The notes: a model not told the origin generated them from the sequence alone. Counted from the first letter of the stretch, positions 51,696 through 61,322 are shown. The stretch is 64,000 nt of DNA from Cristatella mucedo (GCA_009760855.2 WPIO01000008.1:12290001-12354000), one strand, 5' to 3'. Made by a program: numbers and translations.

Positions 51696-51945
51696 GATAG
51701 ATGATCTTAAAGTCAGTTCGTGCCAGGGAAGGGAGCCAGTGAAGCTCAGATGGTAGTGTGATGTGATAGCTACACTACTGCCGATCGAACAGACGAGCTG
51801 AGCTGCTGAGGTTTGCACCACTTGCAGTCTATTAAGGGCACAGGCAGGGTGTCCTGAATAGAGGGAATTGCAGTAATCTGGATGCGATGTCTGATACTGT
51901 GCAAAGCGTTTTAGTTTTGCGACCGTGATTTGTGTAAACACTGGG
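51696..51945 (-). mobile_element. L2 LINE C-terminal fragment
   Basis: The minus strand encodes SHPDYCNSLYSGHPACALNR, LQVVQTSAAQLVC, then after a frameshift ELHWLPSLARTDFKII. It corresponds to residues downstream of the RT motifs, yet lies upstream of the RT fragment on the same strand. Confidence 0.82.
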
Positions 51946-52355
51946 ACCTGTCAGCCGTGGTTAAGGTGCCGTCTCGGGTGGAGGGAATTCTATACGGGTG
52001 CTTACGCCGGCTCTACTGCTTCGTTGTTAACCGTTGATTGCCATCCGATAGCTGTAAATGTTAGCTTGTGCTTTTAGGCTTGCATTTACTATGTGATCCC
52101 ACACATTGCTTAGCATATCTTAGGGCATGTAAATTTGTCCACACCAATGGCTAGCATTAGCCGAACCCGTTGTTCGTGAAGTCTATACTCTCTGCCAAGC
52201 GAGGCTGTGGGAATGTTGTTACAATGATAAGGCATTGCTTGCTCAATCCATCTTGTAGGTGGATCTTCAATTTACTGTAGCAGATTACTGCAGGCATAGT
52301 GGTTTGTTCACTCACATTGTCTTGTGTTGACGTTGCTGTTTGCACTCTGTTGTAG

Positions 52356-52473
52356 TGTGGTATTATTCTTGGGGCGGTGATGCTGTTCGGCTGTGCTCAG
52401 TTGACTTACTCGTCGTGCTATTCTCTTATCAAGAGTGGATACCTCACGAGGAGCAGCTCCCTTGAGCAGCTAG
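52356..52473 (+). CDS. SLC38A10: SLC38A10-like transporter, exon b (second transmembrane segment)
   Basis: The acceptor CTCTGTTGTAG ends at 52355. The exon opens in phase 0 with CGIILGAVMLFGCAQLTYSS and continues CYSLIKSGYLTRSSSLEQLG. This follows the human SLC38A10 order [20 protein letters not shown] then CMFLVKSASLSKRRTYAGLA, giving helix 2 and the first loop. The exon ends in phase 1 at a weak donor TAG|GTCTGT. Its last base completes a Gly codon with the first two bases of exon c. No internal stop. The 3.9-kb intron before it holds LINE, SINE and MITE copies. Confidence 0.87.
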
Positions 52474-52608
52474 GTCTGTCTGCACCTGGTCTTCTTTCAA
52501 CAGTCACATTAAATACAGACATAATGGACAGGCCTCTTTTTTTGGCATTGTGTCACATCACTTTTTAATAGTGCAATCTACTCATATTGCCCTAGTGCGG
52601 CATGCAAG

Positions 52609-53009
52609 TACCCTATTTTGCTGCGTGTAAGCCCCCCTCTTTTCTCCAAAATTTGGGGTCAGACTATGGAGAGGGGGCTAAACAGCGTACCTGCTTTAAA
52701 TGCATTTCCTGTATTTGAATGCATTTTGAATGCATTGGTGGCATTTCAAATGCAATGAATGGAACCAATGACACAGTCTATGAAGAGAATGGCAACGACA
52801 ACGATGATAATGGAGTTTCCACCAAATTTCAAATCTTTGATGTGAACGAGGAAGATGGAGAGGGTATCATCACCATTCCCAATGCAGAGGATAGTGGTAG
52901 TGATATGAGTGACTATTATGAGTCTTGATATTGTTCAGTTCATTCAGTTATTAAAAAAGAATTTCTTTCCCACAAAATTGGGGGTGCTTATACATGGTAA
53001 AATACGGTA
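52609..53009 (+). mobile_element. Tigger/pogo-like DNA transposon, internally deleted, in intron b-c
   Basis: The ends are inverted: left CCCTATTTTGCTGCGTGTAA, right end on the minus strand CCGTATTTTACCATGTATAA, each flanked by TA. The plus frame ending at 52928 encodes ECIGGISNAMNGTNDTVYEE and an acidic end DVNEEDGEGI...DSGSDMSDYYES. The GISNA(L)(D)GT motif plus acidic tail is the C-terminus of pogo/Tigger-group transposases. Most of the transposase, including the catalytic DDE/D domain, is deleted. It lies wholly within a 648-bp intron, transcribed in the same direction as the gene. Confidence 0.82.
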
Positions 53010-53121
53010 TTTATTTCTCTTAAATACACACTGGTATTCTTGTTGACCCTTTGTTTGATCTGCATAGACTTGGGCCTCAGCTGCTTTCAGATTATAATGC
53101 CAGCATATCCTTCTCTTGCAG

Positions 53122-53167
53122 GCCTTCGGTGCTATGACAGAATAGGCAAGCTAGTTGTGGAGACCAG
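53122..53167 (+). CDS. SLC38A10: SLC38A10-like transporter, exon c (46-bp micro-exon-size exon)
   Basis: The acceptor CATATCCTTCTCTTGCAG ends at 53121 and the donor CCAG|GTATCT follows 53167. In the phase set by exon b it reads (G)LRCYDRIGKLVVET, matching the human block HAYGKAGKMLVET before helix 3. The other two frames either stop or make no sense, so phase continuity decides the frame. It ends in phase 2 (AG), completing a Ser codon with the first base of exon d. Confidence 0.85.
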
Positions 53168-53319
53168 GTATCTAGTGCTCTAGTTTTAGCGCCTCGTTCA
53201 GTTGCCATGCTTGGCAGTGCAAATGGGATTTGGCTAGTCGCCGACTGCTTGTAGCTGCAATGCTTGGCTGGTCCGCTGGCTTCTTCGAAACAGTTTTTTC
53301 ATGTTTCGATCGTTTTCAG

Positions 53320-53575
53320 CATCATCGGGGTGCTGCTGGCCTCGATGGTCGTAAATCTCGTCGCCGTCGTCGATCTCACGCCATTAATTCTTTCGGCCGT
53401 GCTTCCGGATGTTGCCGGTGTACACGGTGGCCACTATGGTCGTATGGCTCAGCACGTCGTGGCACTCTGCCTGGCTCTGGGGCTGGCACTGCCTCTTAGC
53501 CTTCGCCGAAGCCTCGACGGTGTGGCAGCCATAAGTGCTGTAGCAGTTCTCTTCTACCTTGCCGTGGTGCTGCAG
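53320..53575 (+). CDS. SLC38A10: SLC38A10-like transporter, exon d (helices 3-5)
   Basis: The acceptor CGATCGTTTTCAG ends at 53319 and the donor CTGCAG|GTGAGT follows 53575. After the split Ser codon it reads IIGVLLASMVVNLVAVVDLT, PLILSAVLPDVAGVHGGHYG, RMAQHVVALCLALGLALPLS and LRRSLDGVAAISAVAVLFYL then AVVLQ. It matches the human order [20 protein letters not shown] ... LPLSLQRN ... FSAMALLFY. The LPLS(L)xR block between two helices is well kept. Codon third positions are GC-rich compared with surrounding introns. The 152-bp intron before it is the shortest in the gene. It ends in phase 0. A downstream ATG-initiated reading (53264) in this frame is only the intron read through. Confidence 0.92.
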
Positions 53576-54459
53576 GTGAGTGGGCGGTCACTCGTCACGC
53601 GCATGCTGCATGGTGCTGGCATGCCCTTGCATCTAGACAGCTGCCAAACAACTTGTGGGAGATCTCATTTTGGGGCGGCTCGGACTTTGTCGTGGTTGCA
53701 TTAACTTGTCGGCCACGAAGACATGCACTGTCTGACCCTCCAGCTGTCTCGTAGGCAACGACCCAAATCGATTGCTGTCCGGTCGGTTCACACTAGTAGC
53801 CGGGGACGGGGAAGCAAATAAATCTAATTGGTTTTCAGCAGCCACGAAGCCTGTCTTGACGTGGCTAGACACTCTCTTGCTCTTGTTGTTTTTGTCACTG
53901 CTTTTGAAGCAAGTAAGCCACTTAAAGGGCTGATGTGCTTCTCAAATGTTGAAAGTCGATACTCATTGGGGCAGCAGTAGCTGATGACTGACAGAACTTC
54001 CTTTTGGTCACAGCCCCTTCGGTCAGTAACCGTTTGAAGTTTTAAAGGCATTAGAATGACGGCAGATTTTCTTTGTAGGATGCATTTCGAATGTGGCATG
54101 TTATGCTTTTTTGCTGTCGCGTAGATCAGTTAGGTCTTGGCATATAAAACAGAAGTGATTCGGCCGACTAATGGACACGGGGTATACATAATTCACAGGG
54201 ACACTGCAGACACACACATCTTTTTTTGTCTGTACTCCTGTTCTTTTCTTGTGGCAGTCTCTTGTCCTGCCAGTCACTGCCTGTTAATCGTTGCTGTCAT
54301 TGCATTGAATCGTCATCTTTAGTTGCTTGGTTGATCAGCATATTTGATGACATTAGCTTTGCAGAGCAAACATTTATTGTACCGACACTGCTCCAGGCAG
54401 GGCTTCAGAACCTTGATCGCTGATTCAATGAAACTTTGTCCAGTTTGAAGGCCGTATAG

Positions 54460-54560
54460 TAATAATAATAATGAAAATAATAATACACTTGATAGAGCTC
54501 CTTCAGAGAACTCAATCTCTTTCTAGGTGCTTTACATTTGCTTAAAGGAAACACGATCGA
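54460..54560 (-). mobile_element. L2 LINE 3' tail remnant
   Basis: (AAT)n, then CACTTGATAGAGCTCCTTCA and GAGAACTCAATCTCTTTCTA followed by GGTGCTTTACATTTGC: the minus-oriented L2 tail. Confidence 0.85.
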
Positions 54561-55837
54561 ATGGTTAGATCGTGCCTCGTGGCATCTATCGTAATTTTAC
54601 TGTTTTTCCATGCTGACTTGTTGACTTAGTTATTCATGCAGCTTGTCTTTGATTTTAAAACGTCTTAGCGTTCTATCGTCTAAACTCTAGAGTAGTAAAC
54701 ATCGGTGCTTTCAAATCAAGCTGATAGCTCCTTTTTCTCAAGATCTTCATTAGCTTTTAGCACTGCTTTTGATGGAACTGCATATGAGCTAGCTCCTAGG
54801 GCTGAAGCTGAAGGGCAGCAATGGGCTGCCTGGCTTGCTTGGATCGAACGATCCAAGGGGAATATTGAGAACCCGGGCTGGAGCTTTGCTGCCATTGGCC
54901 ATTGTGTGCAATATCAAGGTCGGGCTTTCTTCTTAGCTTAATCCTAATTGCACCTCTGGCCAGATCTGATTGCCGAACAGAGAGCAATATTATATTCGAT
55001 GAACCGTAAACCTGCAATCACAGTCAATCTCAGTATGATACTCATATCTTTCCCAATCAGTAAATCCATATAGAAGACTCTTGATGTACTGGCTAGTTTT
55101 CTGAAATGCTTCAAGTTTGAGTGGTTGACAGCTCTACAAGGTCTATCAGGACGGCAGCAAAGTAGCAAGGATCAGCAGGAAGCATGCGGTGTCAGCATGA
55201 GCAGCCGGCATAGAGCCAGATTTTGTGTTCTACAGCCTGCAAAGCATGAGGTACCAGTTCAATCGGCTGGAGCGAGGCCTGCTTCAGTGTTTGCCTAAGT
55301 CTACCAGGCGGGTAATTGTCACAATCCACATTACACTTGTGTGAACTTGATCATTGGTTCCATTGTCACTAGTTTGCGTTATGGTGAAAATGTATTCTCT
55401 TAGTTTTTCTTCTAACAATAGATCAAGGCTGTGCTAAGCCAGCTAAGCTTTGCAGGCATGGAGCCGACGTCGAATACGGTCGTTGGCCGTGATCAAATAG
55501 CTGCTCATACGAAATGCTGGCTTCAAGTGCTAAAAGAAGCTACAACCGGGACTTGGTTTAGATGGCATTTTAATATTTCTTAAGCAGCTAGGTGCTGTCT
55601 CATTGGGAAATGCTAGTTTGGCTTGCAAGTCGATGTCGTTATGCCATTATGTTATAGGCTACACAATTGGACTCATTTTACAGGGTTAGCTATTGTCATA
55701 TCTGTAGGCTCATCTTTTAGGTGAGCTTCTGTCGTGCTAGCACGACTTGCTCTTCAGCAGACTTTATGATCTGCAATGCAGGGCTGCGACTGCTACTGGC
55801 CTGCCTTAGTTGTAGAAATGTCTGCTTCTTGTGTTTG

Positions 55838-55975
55838 CTGCTGCCCAGGGATAGGTGCTCACCTTCAATGACCGAGGTCGTGAACCCGAGTCCTTCGGCA
55901 TGTGTACAGCTTCAGCATAATAGAGATTAAGCTCTCTTGGGGTACTATACAAATGACGTGTATGTATATTTTTTG
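55838..55975 (+). mobile_element. SINE family A, diverged
   Basis: GGGATAGGTGCTCACCTTCA, GGTCGTGAACCCGAGTCC, CATAATAGAGATTAAG and CTCTCTTGGGGTACTATACA then AATGACGTG. Confidence 0.82.
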
Positions 55976-56666
55976 CTGGACCCTGGTCGCCCGCTATACC
56001 CAAGTCAACATTTGGTTACAGCCAGCTCTCGCTGTAATGCCGATATCTGGCATCACCTTAAAAACTGCAGCAACTCTGCAGCATGCATTGTGCGTGCGAG
56101 TTTGAAAGGCTGCGGCCATGCTGTGGACCGAGTCATGCCTCCTTCCCTCCATCCCAACTGTCTCAGTCAATTTCTCTGCCAATCGCTTTCCGGCGTTGCA
56201 GAGTGAAGAAGCCGTGAATTTGGGCGGCAAGCTCACGGCCAAGCTGCTGGCACATTTCTTGCTGACAGATGTGTTATGTTGCTGCTATACAGCACCTTGG
56301 CGAATCTCACACACTTTACCTCGCCTTGATTGATTTCTGTCCCAGTTTTCCTCATTTCAGAGAAGGCTGCTCTAAAATTGGGGCAAGAACACCCTCTCTT
56401 CGGAATTTTTACATACCGGGCATTCAGTGAGGCGGTCCCTTCTCTTTGCCATACTCATCGCCAGCTGCTTATACCTTTGATGCTCAGCAGCGCTACATTA
56501 GTCAGCCAAATTATCAAGCCATTTCTTTGGGAAAACGTTCTAGTTGGTGTGCCCCAGGACCGACCATGCCTTCCCATTTTTGTTGCTTTACTGACTGCCC
56601 TCCCTCCACAAGCTGCTAGGTGGTGTGCACTTCATTGAGGTAATCCATCTGTGCGCTTTACTTTAG

Positions 56667-56788
56667 GTGACACTCCTTGGCTGTCACAAGCTCAGCGAAG
56701 GACCAGCCTTTGCACAAGTGTCCTGGTGGAGGATGGAGCACGTACCCGAATGTGCGCCCATATTTGCTCTCGCCTACTCATGTCAGGC
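56667..56788 (+). CDS. SLC38A10: SLC38A10-like transporter, exon e (helix 6 region)
   Basis: The acceptor CGCTTTACTTTAG ends at 56666. Phase 0 gives VTLLGCHKLSEGPAFAQVSW then WRMEHVPECAPIFALAYSCQ. It matches human IVLSSFKHGLFSGQWLRRVS then [20 protein letters not shown]: the (P)IF(A/G).(A/S)(F/Y)(S/A)CQ helix-start is diagnostic for this family. The donor is GGC|GTAAGT, ending in phase 2. A longer open frame over this exon (56677 on) is in a different frame until the next exon. Confidence 0.92.
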
Positions 56789-57068
56789 GTAAGTGTCCCG
56801 TGCTCCTGAGCTGCTGTGGCCACAGTTTTCTGCACACGGTTCTAAGGAAGCAGCTGTTTCTGAGTACCCTCCCTCCATTTGATTTGCGTGCACACGTTTT
56901 GAGTGGGCGCTCGAGTTGGCATGGCCGTGACCTTGCATTGGACCTCACTACACCCGCAGAGGTGAATGTCATTCGCTTTCCAGTGTACTTGCGGCTGCAG
57001 AGTGAGGGAGCCATGACCTCGGGTCACTGCCAGCTCGTGGCAGCCATGCTGCCGGCAATTCTTTGCAG

Positions 57069-57171
57069 ACAAGTATTCCTGCTGTACAACACCTTGGCTG
57101 AGCCTTCTTTGGAAAAGATGAAGGGCGTGCTGCGGTCTGGCATAGGCGTCTGCCTTGCTGAATACATGCTG
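57069..57171 (+). CDS. SLC38A10: SLC38A10-like transporter, exon f (helix 6-7)
   Basis: The acceptor CAATTCTTTGCAG ends at 57068 and the donor CTG|GTAAGT follows 57171. The first base completes Ala, then QVFLLYNTLAEPSLEKMKGV and LRSGIGVCLAEYML. Human counterpart: QVLPTYDSLDEPSVKTMSSI. The Y(N/D)(T/S)L.EPS motif is a family signature. It ends in phase 0. The next exon should begin with a VGFFGYVxF-like helix; none was found up to 64000, so the following intron is at least 6.8 kb or the exon was missed. Confidence 0.92.
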
Positions 57172-57374
57172 GTAAGTGGCAAAGTGGTCCTAGACTTAAG
57201 AACCTGGGGTCTGCTCTCTTGCTCGTGTCGACACTGCCAGGATCCCGAGTGTGCGTGTGCGAACGAATTCCGCGCCTGAGTGCAAGCACTCAAGCTTGTG
57301 CTTATGTGCACTGTGCATACTTGCATGCATGAAAATGTGCTCGCACACATGTTTGTATGTGTGTGAGTGCGTGC

Positions 57375-57377
57375 GTT

Positions 57378-57412
<35 letters not shown>
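57375..57412. repeat. (GT)n microsatellite
   Basis: About 17 GT units. Confidence 0.95.
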
Positions 57413-57413
<1 letters not shown>

Positions 57414-57584
57414 GTGATCGCCCAAGCAATATTAAAAGAAAATACAGAACGACCGAATGCCTTATACATAGCGACCAAGAATAAAAAACTATTTCCAGTG
57501 AGACCAGCCTTACAGCTTCTGGTTTTCAAGGACCGTGCTCTGCCGATATAGCTATTTGACTACCGCTCCACTCCACCTAACAAA

Positions 57585-57960
57585 AGTCTAATAATAATAA
57601 TAAGACATTTGTATAATAATAATAATAATATATTTGATAAAGCGCCCTCAGAGAACTCAGTCTCTTTCTATGCGCTTTACAATTGCTGCAAAGGAAGCAC
57701 GATCGAATTGCTAGTAGTAGCATGCTTAATAAGCAACATAGTTAGGGTTGACATGCACAGGGTCAGCACACATAAGCACGTAAAGGTCGAATCACATGGA
57801 CCCACTAAATGCTGTGATAAATAGGTGCGTTTTTAGTTTCTTTTTAAATGTGGTCAAGTCAGGAGATGTCGTGATGCAAGTCGGGAGTGAGTTCCAGGCT
57901 TTGGGAGCATACGAACTAAAGGCATGGTCTCCAAAGGATTTGAGGTTTGCATGAGGTATA
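57585..57960 (-). mobile_element. L2 LINE 3' UTR copy
   Basis: (AAT)n, TTGATAAAGCGCCCTCAGAG, AACTCAGTCTCTTTCTATGC, then GACATGCACAGGGTCAGC and GAGTTCCAGGCTTTGGGAGC and ATTTGAGGTTTG. The order and spacing are as in 20948-21345, including the 3' end of the coding part. Confidence 0.88.
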
Positions 57961-58107
57961 GTAATAATAATAATAATAATAATGTTCTTGATAAAGTGCC
58001 CTCAGAGAACTTAATCTCTTTCTAGGTGCTTTAGTAAACTTGAAAAGTGGGTGGTACTATGCTTAGCCTGGTAGGTGAGCATAGATATAGCGCCCTCGGA
58101 GAATCAA

Positions 58108-58161
<54 letters not shown>

Positions 58162-58240
58162 TTCTAGGCACTTACAAAATGTTATAAGGGAAGCTTGTCA
58201 ATATGGTTAGTGATAACATGCATACTGTCAGCATGCATAC
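57961..58240 (-). mobile_element. Further L2 LINE tails nested in tandem
   Basis: A second (AAT)n TTCTTGATAAAGTGCCCTCA tail starts at 57961, and a third AGCGCCCTCGGAGAATCAAG at about 58089, the latter interrupted by (TC)n at 58113-58161. Both then continue into L2 3'-UTR-like sequence with CATGCATACTGTCAGCATGC. Confidence 0.75.
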
Positions 58241-58544
58241 GTTGATCAAGATCCTCGGATGGACCTCAGTCGTCGTGTTCTCATTGTTCTTTCGTCATGT
58301 TTCCATTGATCGTCACCCATCGTATTTTCTTGTGACCCTGTCGAAGCTATCTGCTGGGTCAGCATTGGTCACCAGCGACACAAGCCGGCTGGTCTTCGGG
58401 GTTGCTTCTTCAATGCGGCCTTTTGTTAGGTATTTGTCCTTAGCGATTGTTTTGTACGTTTCTAAATAATCCTGTCGGACACGAGTGCCTCTGGTCTCAA
58501 AAAATAGATAGGAGCTCCGAAATTTTTAATGACGTGGGATGCAC

Positions 58545-58822
58545 TGACATCTACTCAACTGCTGCCGGCTATGGCACATCCTTTCCAGCCGCCCTGAGCT
58601 GCTACTTCTACGCTGCTCACTACCTCAACTGCTCTCCTGACTCAGGTATCCTTCTCACTTTCTATTCGTTTCGAGAGATGAAGAGGTCTGTTGCATTCCG
58701 AATGCGTACCGAAAGCTGCTCAGGCTTTGAGTGCACTATAGAAAACTCTTCTGCATAACACCCACTTAGTCACTATGACTTTGTAGAGTTACAGGGAGAG
58801 ATGCACTGCATTACATTGTAAA
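58545..58822 (+). mobile_element. LINE family 2, 3' fragment
   Basis: CTGCTGCCGGCTATGGCACA, TCCTTTCCAGCCGCCCTGAG, GAAGCT/GAAAGCTGCTCAGGCTT and the end GAGATGCACTGCATTACATT match 15850-16170 and 29640-29910. Confidence 0.8.
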
Positions 58823-58827
58823 TAAAT

Positions 58828-58987
58828 AAATGAAATTTATGTGTATAGCGCCATAAGATAACTTAATCTCTATTCAGACGAATCACATATGCTGCGGGGC
58901 TCGAGCCCACGACCTCGGTCGTCGAATACATTCATCTTTACACCTTGGTTCGAGGCAAGCACCTTAACCACTGGGTCAAGCCAGCGT
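58828..58987 (-). mobile_element. SINE family A, long variant
   Basis: The minus strand reads GCTGGCTTGACCCAGTGGTT, AAGGTGCTTGCCTC, GGTCGTGGGCTCGAGCCCCG, CTGAATAGAGATTAAG and TTATGGCGCTATACACATAA. Located directly after the LINE family 2 end. Confidence 0.88.
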
Positions 58988-59625
58988 GTATAAAGGTGCC
59001 GAGGCGCCTTCATGCCTTCTACAAGGAGCTTAAGGCTCTTCCAAAATGAGGATTTTTCTAATACTTTTTTCTAGTAATAATTTGTTTTAGCGTGTAATAT
59101 TTTTTTAATTTATAATGCTTTTTGTCTAATTTCTAAAACCAATTTTTATCTGATAAGGCATGCTGAAGGGCAGCTCTTTCAGGCGGCATGCATTCGGCGC
59201 ACAGATGCTGCTGACGTCTTTCTAAGCAAGGCTTCAACCTAATTTTTTGTCATAGTGAGAGGCTAGAAAATGTTTTGTTGGGGGCTGGGCTAAAAGGGCT
59301 GGCGGGCTTGAGAGCTGCTGAAGGTGGCAGCAGAGGTTACTGCAGCGCTCTGCTTCCGAGTTCCTAGCCAGCGTATTAAAGCCCTCCGAATACTATTGGA
59401 TTCTCAGGACGTTAACATTTAAATTCAGCTCTAAATCTCGTTAAACAGATGCAAGCGACTAATCAGTGCTAGCAGTAGCGAATTGCCCGAGAATCATAGC
59501 AGTCTGCGAATTTTGCCAAGCTGCTCTGACTGCATTCGGCAGCTCGGCCAAATGAGCCATATCTTTTTGAATGGCTTATTAAGCGCTGGCAACCGTGACT
59601 TGATGCTGATGACTCGATGTTTCCA
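58988..59625. other. Intron or downstream stretch, nothing recognised
   Basis: AT-rich at 59040-59160, otherwise unique. No exon-like frame. Confidence 0.45.
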
Positions 59626-59629
59626 TTTA

Positions 59630-59868
59630 AAAGTGCTTGCACTTCACAACCTAGGATGAGTACAAGTCCGGCAGCGGGCAATTCTTTGTTGCTTGCTCCA
59701 GGGGAGGGAGGGAGTTTCGAGCTGCTTGGGCTTCTTTTCTGCAGCTGCATTCATGATGGTGTTGATTCAGCCTTTGCAGCAAATGTAAAGCGCCTAGAAA
59801 GAGATTGAGTTCTCCGAGGGCACTTTATCAAGTGTATTATTATTATTATTATTATTATTATTAGCTTA
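59630..59868 (+). mobile_element. SINE family B carrying an L2 LINE tail and (TTA)n
   Basis: GTGCTTGCACTTCACAACCT, GAGTACAAGTCCGGCAGC and GGGCAATTCTTTGTTGCTTG form the family B head. The 3' end AATGTAAAGCGCCTAGAAAG, AGATTGAGTTCTCCGAGGGC, ACTTTATCAAGTG and (TTA)n is the L2 3' end of 20948. A chimera of tRNA-related head and LINE tail. Confidence 0.82.
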
Positions 59869-60755
59869 GCCTTCCACTTTTTATTTTACTACTTTGGTTA
59901 TTTCAGTCAAAGATTTTCTGTGATTAAATGGTAGTCAATAAAATAATTTTCTAATGTATAGCATAGCTAAACTAAGGAAGCCATGTTTATAAAATCTGTG
60001 GCCCCAGCCACTTAGCTGTTGCACTGTAGGATGATTGTAGCATCGGCGTTTCTAATGGAAAGTAATTAACGAAGGTTGGTACTCTCTACCCCCCCTTTCA
60101 GTAGAAGTAATACTAATTGTTTAATGGCAGCTGAAGCCACTGTGACTGCTGGCCAGTAGTCGTGCTGAAAAGCGTTTTGCTGTCCTTGCACATTGGCAGT
60201 GCTACCAGTTCACCGATATGATGAGCGAGTCTTTCGCGGACCCTACTTCCAGTGGGTTACTGGCTTGACATGCATTGGACAGCTGCAGTTCAGAGATCGA
60301 GCCCGACCGAATGACCAATAGCGGCGGCGGCCACAGCTCTGCCGTGCCTTGCCGGCTAGCGAAGGGTTATGGCGGTGGCCCTGGCCGCTTGCTGCCATCT
60401 GATCGTAACTGGCTATGCCATGCGGCACGCCAGCTGTCTGCTTTCTCATGCTCTGCCACGCTTCCAAGATTTAGCTGTCTTGCCAGGGATGATTGGCTGA
60501 TCTATATATACTGCCAGGCCGGTCTAGCCAAGTTGCCTCGTTGTGTAACTTCCACTGTGGGGATTTCTCTGTCATCATTTGTGCAGGAGCATTGTGGGCT
60601 TTCTCTGGCTTTATTGCCAAGTTTTACCGGTCGGCCTCATTACACCGGACCATTACTCAGCCCGGCTCCGAGCAGCCGCCCCTCGACACCTACTTCGGGG
60701 CCGAGCTTTGTGCTTTGGTGAAAGCAAGCTCAGACACTCAATCAGAGGAGAGAAG
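59869..60755. other. Intron or downstream stretch, no supported exon
   Basis: An acceptor-like TCATCATTTGTGCAG ends at 60586, but none of the frames after it matches the expected next SLC38A10 helix. Confidence 0.4.
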
Positions 60756-60801
60756 CCAGGCCAAGGAGGGGGTGGCAGCTGCCACCCCCTCCTTGGCCTG
60801 G
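60756..60801. repeat. Perfect 46-bp palindrome, no spacer
   Basis: Left arm 60756-60778 begins CCAGGCCAAGGAGGGGGTGG; its exact reverse complement occupies 60779-60801 with the centre GGCAG|CTGCC. Confidence 0.95.
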
Positions 60802-60879
60802 TAGGTGGGAGCCGAATCTGACAACCGGTCGGGCGGCCAGTGGCCATGGCCTGTCTGACTGGCCATTTAGGCCAACTTT

Positions 60880-61000
60880 CGCTTGCAGGCGCTGGGGAGA
60901 CGCCCCCTAGACCCCTTTTTACAGAGGGGCTCCGCTCCCTGACCCTTGTGCCACCCCTCCCCCCCTGCTCCAATCCTGGCTTCGCCTCTGCACTCAAAAG
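60880..61000. other. GC-rich segment resembling an inverted-repeat-bearing element
   Basis: GGGGAGACGCCCCCTAGACC, CAGAGGGGCTCCGCTCCCTG and CCTGGCTTCGCCTCTGCA give small GC-rich hairpins typical of some non-autonomous DNA elements. Its borders are not visible. Confidence 0.3.
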
Positions 61001-61245
61001 GTTGCCAAGGATGCTGCTTCGGCATTCGACCACTTGCTCGGACTCAGCTAGTCGTGCAGCAGATAGGCTCTTTGGTCGGCGACTGCAGCAGGCCTCGATA
61101 TGGTTGCCATATGGCACCCAATTGGCATTTATAAACATACTCATTCATTCACCATGCAGCAGCAGCACGCTGGGATTCCACTCGAGCAAGTGGTAATTTA
61201 AGGCCACAGCAATAGCAACCCGTTTTGAATGCCGAAGGAAATGTA

Positions 61246-61322
61246 GTCTTGATAACTCCTCAATCGGTAGAGCGTTCGACTTGTAACCATAGAGATTATT
61301 AGTTCCGTCTCTGCTCGAGGCA
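61246..61322 (+). pseudogene. Degenerate tRNA-Thr(TGT)-like sequence
   Basis: The A-box side CAATCGGTAGAGCGTTCGAC and TTCGACTTGTAA with anticodon TGT in the right place fit a eukaryotic tRNA-Thr. The 5' GTCTTGA pairs with 3' TCGAGGC (with G-T pairs), followed by A. The anticodon stem (TTCGA against CCATA) and T-arm are broken, and the D-arm has extra bases. It is a tRNA pseudogene or SINE relic, not a functional tRNA. Confidence 0.55.

Larger units (their letters stand above)
53576..56666. other. Intron d-e of the SLC38A10-like gene, 3.1 kb
   Basis: Contains an L2 tail remnant at 54460-54560 and a family A SINE at 55838-55975. Frames in between (for example 56330-56638) have no domain or splice support. 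Confidence 0.6.

Noticed and set aside
53230-53499. Alternative frame over exon d (ASRRLLVAAML...)
   Set aside because: Out of phase with exons c and e and without homology, whereas the chosen frame matches the transporter.
60493-60821. Candidate next exon of the SLC38A10-like gene (WAFSGFIAKFYRSAS or VGFLWLYCQVL frames)
   Set aside because: Neither frame fits phase 0 plus the expected GFFGYV-like helix, and the frame runs into the 46-bp palindrome.
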